From Candidatus Hodarchaeota archaeon (GTDB lineage Archaea > Asgardarchaeota > Heimdallarchaeia > Hodarchaeales > Hodarchaeaceae), in the NCBI GenBank assembly GCA_016840305.1, contig JAEOSP010000208.1, positions 1 through 35,030 of the forward strand: 35,030 bases of DNA. The letters run 5' to 3'. Position 1 is the first letter of the stretch. Each line of letters begins with the position of its first letter. The notes below the pieces were generated by a model. That model was not told where the DNA came from. It searched no databases and worked only from the letters and a program-made list of their open reading frames with translations. Shown in pieces: positions 1-8,382 of this stretch. The translations under genes were made by a program, and so were the position numbers.

Positions 1-713
1 ATAATACATTAATTAATTTTAACAAAGAATTAAGAAAAGAAGCTTTCGCAAGTGAAACAGAATTCACAAGTGAAAGGAGATTCACATAAATAGTTGTGAA
101 TGCAATATAATGAATTATAACTAGAAAAAAAAGATTTTAATCAAAGAAAAAAAGAAAAAAATTAAAGAGAACTAAAAAAATAAAGAATAAACATCTTAAA
201 TCAAAACATCATGACGAAAAGTAGATATACAGTTGTGAAACGTTAAAGTAAAAAAAATGGTGAGAATAAAAAATTTCCAGTAGAAAAAGAGGGGTGAGTG
301 AAGCTATAGTGAATTTGTTATAAAAAATAAAAATATAGAATTTTCACATATAAAATAAGAAATAAAATAAATAAGAGATTATAAGATGGAAAATAATTCA
401 TTAAAAATCTTCAATCTACAATTGATCAAATTAAAGAACAATTAAACCTTCATTTCGAGTGAAAGAATTATCAGAAAAACAACCAGAAATGTGAATACAA
501 CTATAGGTTCGCAAAAAAAATGCAAATCGTAGTGTGAAACAGGAAACAAGATTAATCTCCTATTCAGTGAGTGCTCTATAACAATATTGTCGATCGTAAA
601 ATATAGGAATTTCAGAACGCACAATTGAAGGAATGTAGCTGATACTGAAAGTTTTAAATATCCACAACGACTAATATAGTCAAAGAACAAAAATATTACA
701 CAGGCGATAAGAT
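1..713. other. AT-rich intergenic region
   Basis: No convincing gene is visible. The stretch is strongly A/T-biased, with long A-runs on the plus strand. Near the left edge an 18-bp unit beginning CAAGTGAAA and ending ATTCA occurs twice head to tail (49-66 and 67-84, 14 of 18 positions equal). A 116-codon minus-strand reading frame at 442-792 encodes a hydrophobic peptide but overlaps the start of the winged-helix gene and shows no family motif; it was not accepted. Confidence 0.5.
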
Positions 714-1013
714 ATGAGTCGATATTTGGATGAGCCACTAGTATTGGATTCAAAAAAAGGGTTAATTGACCCAGTTCATCCAGAAGATACAAAAAGTATT
801 ATTACAAATAAAACTGATTTAACTATTTTTAACATTTTAAGAGAGAATCAACCAGCAACTCGAATGCAGCTTTGTGATAAAACTGGAATAGCACGAACTA
901 CTATCTCTGATGCATTGATGAGATTAATGGTTAAAAAAATGGTATTCAAGTATTCACCACCGGTTACAAAGAAGGGAAGACCAAAAGTTTTTTATAGAAC
1001 AATTTCTGAATAA
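714..1013 (+). CDS. winged helix-turn-helix DNA-binding protein
   Basis: A 99-residue protein consisting almost entirely of one winged-helix DNA-binding domain. Residues about 36-80 read as an HTH: a leading helix (LTIFNILRENQ), then a turn and recognition helix (MQLCDKTGIARTTISDALMRL), followed by a basic wing with the KKGRPKVFYR pattern common in MarR- and ROK-type regulators. Nothing indicates a ligand-binding domain. It is therefore either a compact transcription regulator or the stand-alone DNA-binding half of a larger family. The ATG at 714 gives the full domain plus a 30-residue acidic leader. It points towards the histidine phosphatase on the opposite strand, with only 20 bases between the stop codons. 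Target genes cannot be told from the sequence. Confidence 0.65.
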   Translation: MSRYLDEPLVLDSKKGLIDPVHPEDTKSIITNKTDLTIFNILRENQPATRMQLCDKTGIARTTISDALMRLMVKKMVFKYSPPVTKKGRPKVFYRTISE

Positions 1014-1033
1014 TTTATATCATAATCTTTTAA

Positions 1034-1669
1034 TTAAATCCTGTTTTCGGTTTCTTGAAGAACTCTAAGCCGATCACCATTAAGTTTAACTAATTTCATT
1101 CTACCAGTTTGATGATTATATTGTAGTTCATTTATTTGGCAATTCTTCAACCATTCGTCTATGTTAATTTTAAACATCAAAATTCGACACAAAATAGTAT
1201 AAATAACTCCTCCATGCGAAATTACCAAAATCCTTCCATCAATGCCTTCCTCAGATAAAATCTTTTTTAAAATCAATCGATTTCGATTAATAAGCTGATG
1301 AATACTTTCACCACCCTCTATTCTTGAGCTATAATCTACCCAGAGTGTCGCTAACTTAGCCTTTTCTAGTTCGGACAGAGAATGATCATATCTTTTTGCC
1401 AAAATTCCTAAATCCAGTTCTCGTAATAGGGGTGAGAAAATGATTTCTGGACTGTTTAAATCCTGAGTTATAATTTTAGCTGTGTGTGCAGCTCGTTGAA
1501 GATCGGAGGAGTATACCTTTGTAAAATTATAATTAAGTTGCTTAAAAACTCTATTTAATTTCTGGGCTTGGGATATTCCCTTCTCAGAAAGTGGTGAATC
1601 ATAATGTCCTTGCAGTTGTTTTTTAGCATTAGAAATGCTTTCTCCATGTCGTATTAAAACTAAATGCAT
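1034..1669 (-). CDS. histidine phosphatase superfamily protein (phosphoglycerate mutase-like)
   Basis: A 211-residue member of the histidine phosphatase superfamily. The N-terminus MHLVLIRHGES carries the RHG signature whose histidine is transiently phosphorylated. The second catalytic histidine is in SHGGVIYTIL, about residue 152. The acidic general acid is likely in LLRELDLGILAKR. Relatives include cofactor-dependent phosphoglycerate mutase-like phosphatases and CobC (alpha-ribazole phosphatase); the sequence does not settle the substrate. The length matches the compact GpmB/CobC type. The protein has no signal peptide, so it acts in the cytoplasm. It lies in the same orientation as the upstream carboxypeptidase gene (95 bp gap), but the two show no obvious functional link. 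Confidence 0.85.
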   Translation of the reverse strand: MHLVLIRHGESISNAKKQLQGHYDSPLSEKGISQAQKLNRVFKQLNYNFTKVYSSDLQRAAHTAKIITQDLNSPEIIFSPLLRELDLGILAKRYDHSLSELEKAKLATLWVDYSSRIEGGESIHQLINRNRLILKKILSEEGIDGRILVISHGGVIYTILCRILMFKINIDEWLKNCQINELQYNHQTGRMKLVKLNGDRLRVLQETENRI

Positions 1670-1764
1670 TTGAATACCAAATCTGATCTGTTATATTACT
1701 ATTTTAACTATAATATGTACAAATTTTCTTTCTTGCTGCGTAATAACTGGGGAGAACAGTCTAT

Positions 1765-3447
1765 TCAATCATATTCTCTTCTCTTTCTGACAATAGGCAG
1801 AACAAATAGAATTGTAGCCAAGGTGAGTATACTGTTAAAACCAGGAGTTGATTTAAAGGTACTAGCTGTTACATTGATTCCCAACTGCAAATCAGAAGCG
1901 TATTGTGAGGTTACATTTACGTTAAGAGTAAATTCGTCTGGAATCTCTTCAGATAATGAAACTGAAAGGATTGTACTTTCAGTCGGAAAAAGGGTACCTA
2001 CAAATTCAGGATAATCTGTTATAATATCCGCCGAGGCTTCAACCATTATTTTCGCATTATCAGTTGTGTTAAAAAATTTTGATCCAGATTTGAGATAGAT
2101 GTCCACTTTATGCTCTCCATCTGATTTGATAAATTTAGTTTTCTCTACTTCTATAGTTGGAGTTAATGATAACCATTGTTCTTCAAAATCGTAAAGACCA
2201 CGGTGTACATTTTCAATTTCGTATTCAGGAGGATCATAAAATACTACATCACTCTCATATATTTCATGTGTACCATTATAGTTGAAAAAACGCCAATCAT
2301 TCGATCCTGTAGATTTATAAATTTCTAAAGTAAGAGAAATAGTATGTTGAGTTACATAACTCCAATCACTCCAACCACCAGCGACAGTGTAATCAACATC
2401 AGTATTAGTAGGATCAAAAAATTCAATAGGAAGTAAATTACTAGCTTCCCAATAACTTAACATTTCTTGATAAAGTAACTCTTCAAACTGTTTCTCATTG
2501 GTATATTCCCATCCAAGTAAAGGTTTGGTTGTTCCAGAATGTAAACTTGTAGCGTGTGTGAAGTTATGTTGGATCACAAAGTCAACTAAAGCCTTCGTTT
2601 CTTTTTCTGAAAGAGGAGATGTTCCTTGGTAATCCTCATCTAACGTATTACTAGTGCATCCACTATCGCAGGAGCTATCATTCCAATGGATAGGGTAATT
2701 GCGATTAAGATCAACTCCTCCACCAGAATCTTCATTTATCTCTCCATCCTCATCCTCATCATCTCCTTCATACCAAAGTTCCCAACCTCCACTATCATAA
2801 GCAGCTGAATAAATAGAGATAAAACCATCATCATTTATGTCATTAGGACCGTCTTCATCAATTTTTCCGTCATTATCGTCATCAATAGGCCTCATGTTCT
2901 TACGCTGCCAAGGATCGTTGTATAAAACATAATCAAGACTATCAGGATTTAAAGTAACAATAAAGTAAATGATTGTTTGATCCAGCAACTTACCGATATT
3001 CTGATCAAGTGTATTATATCCATTCACTAAATCTCTGATCGTGCGGATCGAATGTTCAATTGAAATTTGCTCTCGGGCGTGATGATGTGCTACCCAATAG
3101 GTTTTCCCTTTTAAGCTCTCTTCGATGTTCTCATTGGTGAGAATGATAAGTGGGATAGTATTATTCTCATAGGATAGTCCAATAGATGTATAATCGATAA
3201 GATTAGGAATTGATTCATTGAAATGGTTTAGTTCAGTATAAAGCTCTGATAGGTTGTGGTATTTAGATGGAAATAATAGTTCCAATGATCCCGATGGAGT
3301 TACTTTAGATTTAGAGAGGGAAATTTTTGTCCATCGTAAATTAAAATTTTGTTCTTTAAAAACTCCTATAGTTGAAAACAATGGAGTTTGCACTATAATA
3401 AGTACCAAAATCAAAAGGGATGAAATCATATACCTACGTTGTTTCAT
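1765..3447 (-). CDS. secreted, membrane-anchored M14 zinc carboxypeptidase
   Basis: A 560-residue extracellular metallocarboxypeptidase. An N-terminal hydrophobic segment (residues about 7-25) after basic residues is a signal peptide or anchor. The M14 zinc ligands are His123 and Glu126 in HHHAREQ and His303 in SLHSG. The substrate-binding DLNRN motif is at 246-250, and the catalytic glutamate is probably Glu375 in LTLEIY. Between the zinc pair and DLNRN lies an acidic insert (residues about 188-240) with two DxDxDG-like calcium-binding stretches. The C-terminus has a beta-rich extension, then a hydrophobic segment and a basic tail (VRKRREYD), typical of a membrane anchor with the catalytic part outside. 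It would trim peptides at the cell surface, perhaps for nutrition. Four cysteine/aspartate-rich positions near 260 could form a disulfide. No operon partner is evident. Confidence 0.9.
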   Translation of the reverse strand: MKQRRYMISSLLILVLIIVQTPLFSTIGVFKEQNFNLRWTKISLSKSKVTPSGSLELLFPSKYHNLSELYTELNHFNESIPNLIDYTSIGLSYENNTIPLIILTNENIEESLKGKTYWVAHHHAREQISIEHSIRTIRDLVNGYNTLDQNIGKLLDQTIIYFIVTLNPDSLDYVLYNDPWQRKNMRPIDDDNDGKIDEDGPNDINDDGFISIYSAAYDSGGWELWYEGDDEDEDGEINEDSGGGVDLNRNYPIHWNDSSCDSGCTSNTLDEDYQGTSPLSEKETKALVDFVIQHNFTHATSLHSGTTKPLLGWEYTNEKQFEELLYQEMLSYWEASNLLPIEFFDPTNTDVDYTVAGGWSDWSYVTQHTISLTLEIYKSTGSNDWRFFNYNGTHEIYESDVVFYDPPEYEIENVHRGLYDFEEQWLSLTPTIEVEKTKFIKSDGEHKVDIYLKSGSKFFNTTDNAKIMVEASADIITDYPEFVGTLFPTESTILSVSLSEEIPDEFTLNVNVTSQYASDLQLGINVTASTFKSTPGFNSILTLATILFVLPIVRKRREYD

Positions 3448-4265
3448 AATTAATTACCAGATGAACATTTTTTGTTAACTAGGCTGAAATAGGCAAAATA
3501 ATCAATGGGTTTTTGATTACCAGCTTCCAATGGTTGTTTTTGCTGATGTAAATCCATCAAGCTTGTTAAATGATAGGCTTCCTAAGATCTTTTTCACTTT
3601 ATTAAGCCAACGTTACCTGCAAATCATAATTATTAGACAACAAGGAATCAGATCTGGAACTTATTTCTGATAATATTTTAATAGTGTTTAATTTAAGAAG
3701 GAAAGAAGTATTTTATAACAGATTAAGTTTTTTTAAGGGAGGATATTCATCATTATACTCTGAAAATCCCTGGTTGCAAAAATAAAACTTCATTGATTGG
3801 ATTAAAAAATGATATGGTAAGATATGCTAAAAAGGTTGAAAAATGATTTCATATCATGATAGATACCGACCCACCCAATAATTGCCTGTCGAACTCCCGT
3901 ATAATAATAATAATAGTTCTTACCATATAGCTATATATAGGAGCATAACATGATAGTACGACTATTTAAAGAAACATATTTCATGAAATTTCAGTTCTAA
4001 GAGGTACTACTTGGGAAATAAAGGAAGAAACAGAATTTTTCCAACAAAAAAAATTTTTGTCGATGATAAAGGAAGAAAAGGGAAGGTCGGAAAGATGCAT
4101 AGCTAGCTGGAGATATTCCAATGGAAATGAAGGCCTGTATGTCAATTCATTGTAATTTTCTTACATTTTCATGGTTAATGATTAAATTACAACAAATCAC
4201 TTAATCTCTTCTCTGATTTTTTACACCCTTTTTTGTTTAGTAAATAACGTTTTCAGTCAACTAAA
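3448..4265. other. long intergenic region with inverted repeat and GC-richer island
   Basis: About 820 bases without an acceptable gene. The 11-mer ATATGGTAAGA at 3812-3822 is the reverse complement of TCTTACCATAT at 3918-3928, so 3812-3928 could form a long hairpin. Inside it (about 3865-3900) is a patch clearly richer in G/C than its surroundings. The longest open stretch is a 39-codon frame from about 3729 that lacks an ATG start; it may be chance or a gene remnant. No tRNA, rRNA or CRISPR pattern was recognised. Confidence 0.45.
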
Positions 4266-4853
4266 TTAGAAATTTTTTGGTTTACAGATAAGAATCTTCA
4301 TTTTAAGTTTAAATAACTGATTACTATAGGCAGGAGTGACAATCCAAGCTGTATCAAGTCCTTTTCCAGTTCCAGCAATACAAATAATATCTTTTGACAT
4401 ATCCTTAATTAAACCTGAATCTGAAATCATTAATGCCATCTCTAACGATACTTTTGTGCCATCACCGAAACATCGACGTAATGTCATAGCAATAATTTCG
4501 ATAGGTAACATTGTTTGAGAAACTTCGGCAATCCTAAATGTTCTTTCGAGTCCAGCTAGAGCATGCGTTCCTACATGAAAGAGGGTATAAGGTCGCTGAT
4601 TTAATATCTGATTATGAATCTCTTCTGAAAATTCATTACCTTCGCCTCTAAATCCATCTTGATGTTTGACTATAATCAAACGATATCTTGTACTGTCAAA
4701 AACCTTAACTGCTTTCAAAGCAGATTCTCCTTTCGTGCTAGCTACTACAATTGTATTTATATTAAATAAGATTGATGCTTCTTTTGCTAGCTTAAGTGTT
4801 TGATCAGTGTTCATTGAACCCTTTTCATCGAAATATTTACTTTCCATTTTCAT
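4266..4853 (-). CDS. pyruvate kinase C-terminal-like domain protein (COG1751 type)
   Basis: A 195-residue protein resembling the stand-alone archaeal PK-C-like family (COG1751), which has the alpha/beta fold of the pyruvate kinase C-terminal domain but no kinase core. Supporting features are the early segment NTIVVASTKGESALKAVKVF, which resembles the domain's opening strand-helix, and the late stretch KDIICIAGTGKGLDTAWIVTPA, a glycine-rich loop typical of the family. The family's biochemical role is unknown; a regulatory or small-ligand-binding role is inference. There are start options at residues 1, 3 and 14. The gene is transcribed away from the glycerophosphodiesterase gene, with about 110-150 bases between them. 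Confidence 0.7.
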   Translation of the reverse strand: MKMESKYFDEKGSMNTDQTLKLAKEASILFNINTIVVASTKGESALKAVKVFDSTRYRLIIVKHQDGFRGEGNEFSEEIHNQILNQRPYTLFHVGTHALAGLERTFRIAEVSQTMLPIEIIAMTLRRCFGDGTKVSLEMALMISDSGLIKDMSKDIICIAGTGKGLDTAWIVTPAYSNQLFKLKMKILICKPKNF

Positions 4854-5000
4854 AAACCCTATCGATTACCTAAAAACAAGCTTTCTTCTAAGTTTTTACT
4901 TCAAAATTGTATACTCAAATCTATCTTACCATATGAGAAACTTAATAGTCATTGACAAGATTGTTTGAAAATACACATTTACTTCATTGGGATGCTATAT

Positions 5001-5735
5001 ATGGTTCTGAATATTGCTCATCGTGGTGGAGCAGGATTAGCACCAGAAAATACTATCGCTTGTTTCAAACAAGGAATTCTTTATGCAGATATGATAGAAT
5101 TTGACGTTCAACCTACAATTGATCACCGTCTACTGGTATTTCACGATCGTAAAAACATTGAACGAACTACTAATGGTCATGGACGAATCTCTGAGTTAAA
5201 TTTCAAGTATCTACGATCATTAGATGCAGGAAGTTGGTTTAATTCACAGTTCCAGGGACAAAAAATCCCTACTCTAACAGAAGTTCTGAAATTTTTACCC
5301 TCTTCTATACTAATTAATCTTGAATTAAAATTTTATGATTCTGAGTCTGATTGGTTTGAACGATCTATTGTTAAGATCATTCGACAAAATAATAGAGAAC
5401 ATAAAACGATAATTACAGCCCGCTATCCTGAAAACATTACCAGAATTCAAACCCTTTGCTCTTCTGTTAATCTTGCTCTATTGCAGAAAGAACGAGATAA
5501 AAATAATTACTTCAAGATGTTAATAGATTTAGAACTCCATACAGCACAGATTCGGAAGTCTGCATTAACTCAGCAATTTATTCAGGATTGTCATACAAAT
5601 GATATACAAGTTTTTTACTTCTACGCAGACGAACCTGTCCATATGCAACAAGCAATTGATATTGGAGCAGATGGCATCCTAACAAATTATCCTGATCGTT
5701 TAAGAAAACTTTTAGATTCGAAGAATCATGAATGA
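5001..5735 (+). CDS. glpQ: glycerophosphodiester phosphodiesterase
   Basis: A 244-residue single-domain GDPD enzyme, which hydrolyses glycerophosphodiesters to glycerol phosphate and an alcohol. The start at 5001 puts the diagnostic IAHRGGAGLAPENT at residues 5-18, with the catalytic His-Arg-Gly at once after the start. The metal-binding IEFDVQ and the second histidine in LLVFHD follow. The C-terminus has the usual IGADGILTNYPDRL segment, which closes the TIM barrel. An in-frame ATG at 4965 would add 12 hydrophobic residues, and another at 4992 adds three. A cytoplasmic start at 5001 fits family length best. It could recycle headgroups of glycerophospholipids or archaeal ether lipids. Its stop is 2 bases from that of the vWA gene on the opposite strand. 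Confidence 0.88.
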   Translation: MVLNIAHRGGAGLAPENTIACFKQGILYADMIEFDVQPTIDHRLLVFHDRKNIERTTNGHGRISELNFKYLRSLDAGSWFNSQFQGQKIPTLTEVLKFLPSSILINLELKFYDSESDWFERSIVKIIRQNNREHKTIITARYPENITRIQTLCSSVNLALLQKERDKNNYFKMLIDLELHTAQIRKSALTQQFIQDCHTNDIQVFYFYADEPVHMQQAIDIGADGILTNYPDRLRKLLDSKNHE

Positions 5736-5737
5736 TC

Positions 5738-6742
5738 TTACCAAGGACTACGCAGAATTTTCATTAAAGCTCTGGGAACCTCTTGATAGTTGCGAACAAT
5801 AACGAATCGCCCGCCTCCAAGGCGAGCTAGGTCTTTGCAGACACGTTCGCCCCATTTTTTATTCGAAGGGAGACTAATTACGTGTAATTTCTCAAATTGA
5901 CGACATAGATAACGTGGGTCCTCACCTTTGTTATATGCCCCATCTGTAAGTAGTATTGCCCATTTGAATCTTGTTTTCATGTTTTTAATTTGAATTGCTC
6001 CTAACCTTAGCCCATCTTCTATATTGGTATATCCTACTGCTTCTAAATCAAGGATTTTATCCATAATATCTTCTATCTTGAGTTCATCTCTGATTCCTTT
6101 GATGAGAAAACCCTTTGTATTAAAGGCTACAACAGCAAACTGATCTTTTCTCATAGAATAAGCCATTACAGCAGCTGATAGAGCAGCGTTGATATTTCGT
6201 TCTCCCATCATAGAACCACTGGCATCAAGAATTAATACACCGTTTTTCTTTCTTTCACGTCGTTCAATACCTACGATATCTGATGATCGAAGAACAGGCA
6301 TGCCATCTGGATACTTTTCTAATATTTGATCCATTGTTGATTCTAAATCGAAATCAGAATCGGGATGAAATTCTCCTCTAACAGGTAAATCTCCTCGGAG
6401 ACCTTCTGAAGCTATTCGTAATGAAAGTTTTAGAATGGAAGTACGGGTTAACCGTTTCAGAATTTTTCTACGTTTCTTATCCAGTACACCTCGCATTACA
6501 AAAAATAATCTGGGTGTATACATTCCTCCTGATCCAGCTACTCTTCCAAGTGATACCAAACGATCAGGATTTAATGTGTTAGAAACCGCGTATTTATTGA
6601 TTTTTGCTAATGACATTAAAGCAGGTAAGTTTTCATGCTCAATTGCAGATTCTGTTAATCGCTCTAAACTTGCTATGTCTAATTTGTCGAGTTTGGGTAG
6701 AGAATCTCCAGCAGCAATTGCGGCGTCAGCCAGATCTTCCAT
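5738..6742 (-). CDS. vWA-domain protein, partner of the MoxR-type ATPase
   Basis: A 334-residue protein whose C-terminal half is a von Willebrand factor A domain. The metal-ion-dependent adhesion site is intact: DASGS at residues 173-177, a threonine near 239 and TDG at 266-268. The N-terminal 150 residues are helical and basic. Together with the AAA gene just upstream it makes the common MoxR-vWA pair, in which the ATPase remodels a substrate and the vWA protein acts as adaptor, often in metal insertion or complex assembly. The start is uncertain: the first ATG is at 6742, but the open frame extends upstream as REAAREYKKNIRLFGRLN, which reads like genuine protein. No ATG, GTG or TTG occurs in that extension before the ATPase gene. 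Confidence 0.8.
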   Translation of the reverse strand: MEDLADAAIAAGDSLPKLDKLDIASLERLTESAIEHENLPALMSLAKINKYAVSNTLNPDRLVSLGRVAGSGGMYTPRLFFVMRGVLDKKRRKILKRLTRTSILKLSLRIASEGLRGDLPVRGEFHPDSDFDLESTMDQILEKYPDGMPVLRSSDIVGIERRERKKNGVLILDASGSMMGERNINAALSAAVMAYSMRKDQFAVVAFNTKGFLIKGIRDELKIEDIMDKILDLEAVGYTNIEDGLRLGAIQIKNMKTRFKWAILLTDGAYNKGEDPRYLCRQFEKLHVISLPSNKKWGERVCKDLARLGGGRFVIVRNYQEVPRALMKILRSPW

Positions 6743-6804
6743 ATTTAGCCTGCCGAAGAGCCGAATATTTTTCTTATACTCCCGAGCTGCTTCCCGGGAT
6801 CTCC

Positions 6805-7683
6805 TTATAAAAAACGGTCTTCTTCTCCAGAGAGGATAGCTTCGACTATCTCATGAATAATTTCTTCTATGGGTCTTTCTACTCCGTCTTCTAATTCAAT
6901 TTTTGTTGCAATAGTCATAATAGATAGTTCTGAGACCGTTTCGAGGGTTAAGCTATTTACTAAGCTCAAAATTTTTGCTAAATCAATTGCTCCTCGAATG
7001 GAGGATCCTCTTCTGATATCTGGATGATTTCGGGTTGCTCGTGTAATCTTAGTGGCTGTTTCAGCGATCAACATGTCTTTCTCGTCAATACTCGCTTTTT
7101 GTTTAACTATATCTAGCTCTTGTTCATACCCTTGATGTTCTAACTTAATCCATACAAATCGGTCTTTTAGTGCTTCTGAGAGCACAGTAGTTCCAATGTA
7201 TGACTCTGGATTTTGGGTAGCTACCACTAAGAATCCTTCACTGGCTTTTATTACCCCTAATTTTGGTAAAATGAGCATTCCTTCGTCCATTGTAGGTAGA
7301 AGAACGTTTTGTGTCCCTTCTATAAGTCGATTAGCTTCATTGATAAATAAAATTGAACCATTCTTCAGTGCAAGTGTTAATGGCCCTGGTACAAATGCAT
7401 CCCATATCCATCCTTTTTCTACTACCAGAGGAGGCTCAAAGTGTCCTACTAATTTGCTTTCTGTGTATCGTTCGTCTCCATCTATTCGAATAAATCCTTG
7501 ATCAAAATAAGCAGCCACTGCATGAGCCAGTGTTGTTTTTCCTACTCCCACCGGTCCCTCAATTATTATATGTTTTTCAGCCATCTTACCAAGGATTAAT
7601 TTTCGAAGTATTGGTTCTCGGCCTACAACGCCGAATTTCTCTTGAATTTCTGAAATCGCTTTTTCGATATCCACACACGTCAC
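6805..7683 (-). CDS. MoxR-type AAA+ ATPase
   Basis: A 292-residue AAA+ ATPase of the MoxR/CbbQ/GvpN group. Walker A is GPVGVGKTT (residues 43-51). Walker B is ILFINEANR (111-119), where Asn replaces the usual Asp before the catalytic Glu, as seen in GvpN- and CoxD-like members. Sensor 1 is ATQNPESY, followed by LSEALKDRF with the arginine finger region. These proteins form hexameric rings that remodel client complexes with a vWA partner. Here that partner is the next gene downstream, read in an overlapping frame or starting about 60 bases later. No gas-vesicle, CO-dehydrogenase or Rubisco gene is nearby, so the client is unknown. Confidence 0.88.
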   Translation of the reverse strand: MTCVDIEKAISEIQEKFGVVGREPILRKLILGKMAEKHIIIEGPVGVGKTTLAHAVAAYFDQGFIRIDGDERYTESKLVGHFEPPLVVEKGWIWDAFVPGPLTLALKNGSILFINEANRLIEGTQNVLLPTMDEGMLILPKLGVIKASEGFLVVATQNPESYIGTTVLSEALKDRFVWIKLEHQGYEQELDIVKQKASIDEKDMLIAETATKITRATRNHPDIRRGSSIRGAIDLAKILSLVNSLTLETVSELSIMTIATKIELEDGVERPIEEIIHEIVEAILSGEEDRFL

Positions 7684-7927
7684 CTATATTAGTATTAGAA
7701 AATATAATTAATTTCTTATAAACATTTTTTAATTCTGAAGAAAAGGAATTCTGCTCTAGGCTTTTTTTCGGAGAGTTTTGTGATAATTCCTTAACTTAAT
7801 CAAGATTCTCATCTGTATATGCAAAAGAAAGCTTCTCTGAATACTCCTTATTTGTGTTACCTTGGAGGTCTAAGGTCAATTGTGGAATTCTAGGATTCAT
7901 AAGTAATTAGGAGCGCCGAGGGTGGGA

Positions 7928-7956
7928 ATTTCACTTAAAACAGTTTTGTTCTATAT
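7928..7956 (-). other. non-canonical T-loop intron (59/60) in tRNA-Ser
   Basis: A 29-base intron. The BHB consists of the T-stem as outer helix, UUCA (54-57) paired with UGAA at the intron 3' end as the 4-bp central helix, and 3-base bulges AGA (5') and AUU (3'). The inner helix is a 7-bp weak hairpin with an AAAC loop. Cutting after the second base of each bulge restores a 7-base T-loop. Confidence 0.85.
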
Positions 7957-7987
7957 CTTGAACCCACGGGTGCAGAGCACACCAGAT

Positions 7988-8007
7988 CTCTCGTTTACTC
8001 TTTTTCA
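7988..8007 (-). other. canonical 37/38 intron in tRNA-Ser
   Basis: A 20-base intron. The central helix is CUCG (32-35) with CGAG, and the bulges are AGU and AGA. Precise removal restores loop CUCGAGA and the 5-bp anticodon stem. Confidence 0.88.
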
Positions 8008-8062
8008 CTCGAGTCTGGCGCCGTACCGCTTGGCTACCTCGGCTTTTTATGTTTGATGGAAG

Positions 8063-8148
8063 TGCGGGGGGGTGAGATTTGAACTCACGAACGTCTACAC
8101 GACTAGGACCTGAACCTAGCTCCTTTGACCTGACTGGGAAACCCCCGC
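8063..8148 (-). tRNA. tRNA-Leu (anticodon CAG), intronless
   Basis: A type II tRNA with acceptor GCGGGGG/CCCCCGC, anticodon stem CUAGG/CCUAG around loop UUCAGGA (anticodon CAG), and T-arm GUGAG-UUCAAAU-CUCAC. Its variable arm is the same as that of tRNA-Leu(UAA) in this window. Discriminator A is encoded at 8063. One extra C lies between the T-stem and the acceptor 3' strand, inside a run of seven (8066-8072). The other leucine tRNA has six there, so this is a real insertion or a homopolymer error. Confidence 0.92.
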
Positions 8149-8330
8149 AGTTGTTAATTTTTATGATACCCCCTGATTGTCAATATTTTTCATTGAGGAA
8201 TGTTATAAGTCATGTATTGATGAGCATGTGTAAGTAAATGTCATAAAGAGATAACCTGAATATCTTCTCAAGGAAATCTTTGCTGATGAGAGTTAATTAC
8301 ACTTAACAGACGCAAGATTTAATAATTAGG

Positions 8331-8341
8331 ATTAAATATTT
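8331..8341 (+). promoter_or_regulatory. possible TATA box for mutS-mutL
   Basis: The A/T-only ATTAAATATTT lies about 42-52 bases before the mutS ATG, which allows a transcript start near 8365 with a short leader. Such strings are frequent in this AT-rich DNA, so the call is weak. Confidence 0.3.
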
Positions 8342-8382
8342 TCCATCCTAATAAATTTCAGTAGTTCAACACTAGGTGCGAA

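Larger units (their letters stand above)
7914..8043 (-). tRNA. tRNA-Ser (anticodon CGA) with two introns
   Basis: The acceptor halves GCCGAGG and CCUCGGC flank a type II tRNA with discriminator G. The anticodon stem CCAGA/UCUGG is interrupted at 37/38 and the loop reads CUCGAG before the intron, giving anticodon CGA. The long variable arm forms a GUGC-UCU-GCAC hairpin, as expected for serine. The T-stem GUGGG/CCCAC encloses 36 bases instead of 7, showing a second intron in the T-loop. After removal of both introns the T-loop is UUCAAGU. The gene lies 19 bases downstream of tRNA-Leu(CAG) on the same strand and is probably transcribed with it. Confidence 0.93.

Noticed and set aside
49..84. Two 18-bp direct repeats as the start of a CRISPR array
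   Set aside because: The copies abut without a spacer, differ at four positions and are not continued; no cas gene is present.
442..792. 116-codon minus-strand frame encoding a hydrophobic peptide
   Set aside because: It overlaps the start of the winged-helix gene, has no family motif, and hydrophobic frames arise easily from A-rich DNA read on the opposite strand.
3729..3848. 39-codon open stretch (contains YTLKIPGC) as a transposase or gene remnant
   Set aside because: There is no start codon, no recognisable motif and no terminal repeats at its ends; length is within chance.
3898..3916. ATA/TAA triplet microsatellite
   Set aside because: A short simple repeat in AT-rich spacer with no sign of function.
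7914..8043. tRNA-Ser as a pseudogene because of its disrupted T-loop
   Set aside because: All stems are intact and both insertions leave perfect loops when cut at BHB sites, which a decaying gene would not show.
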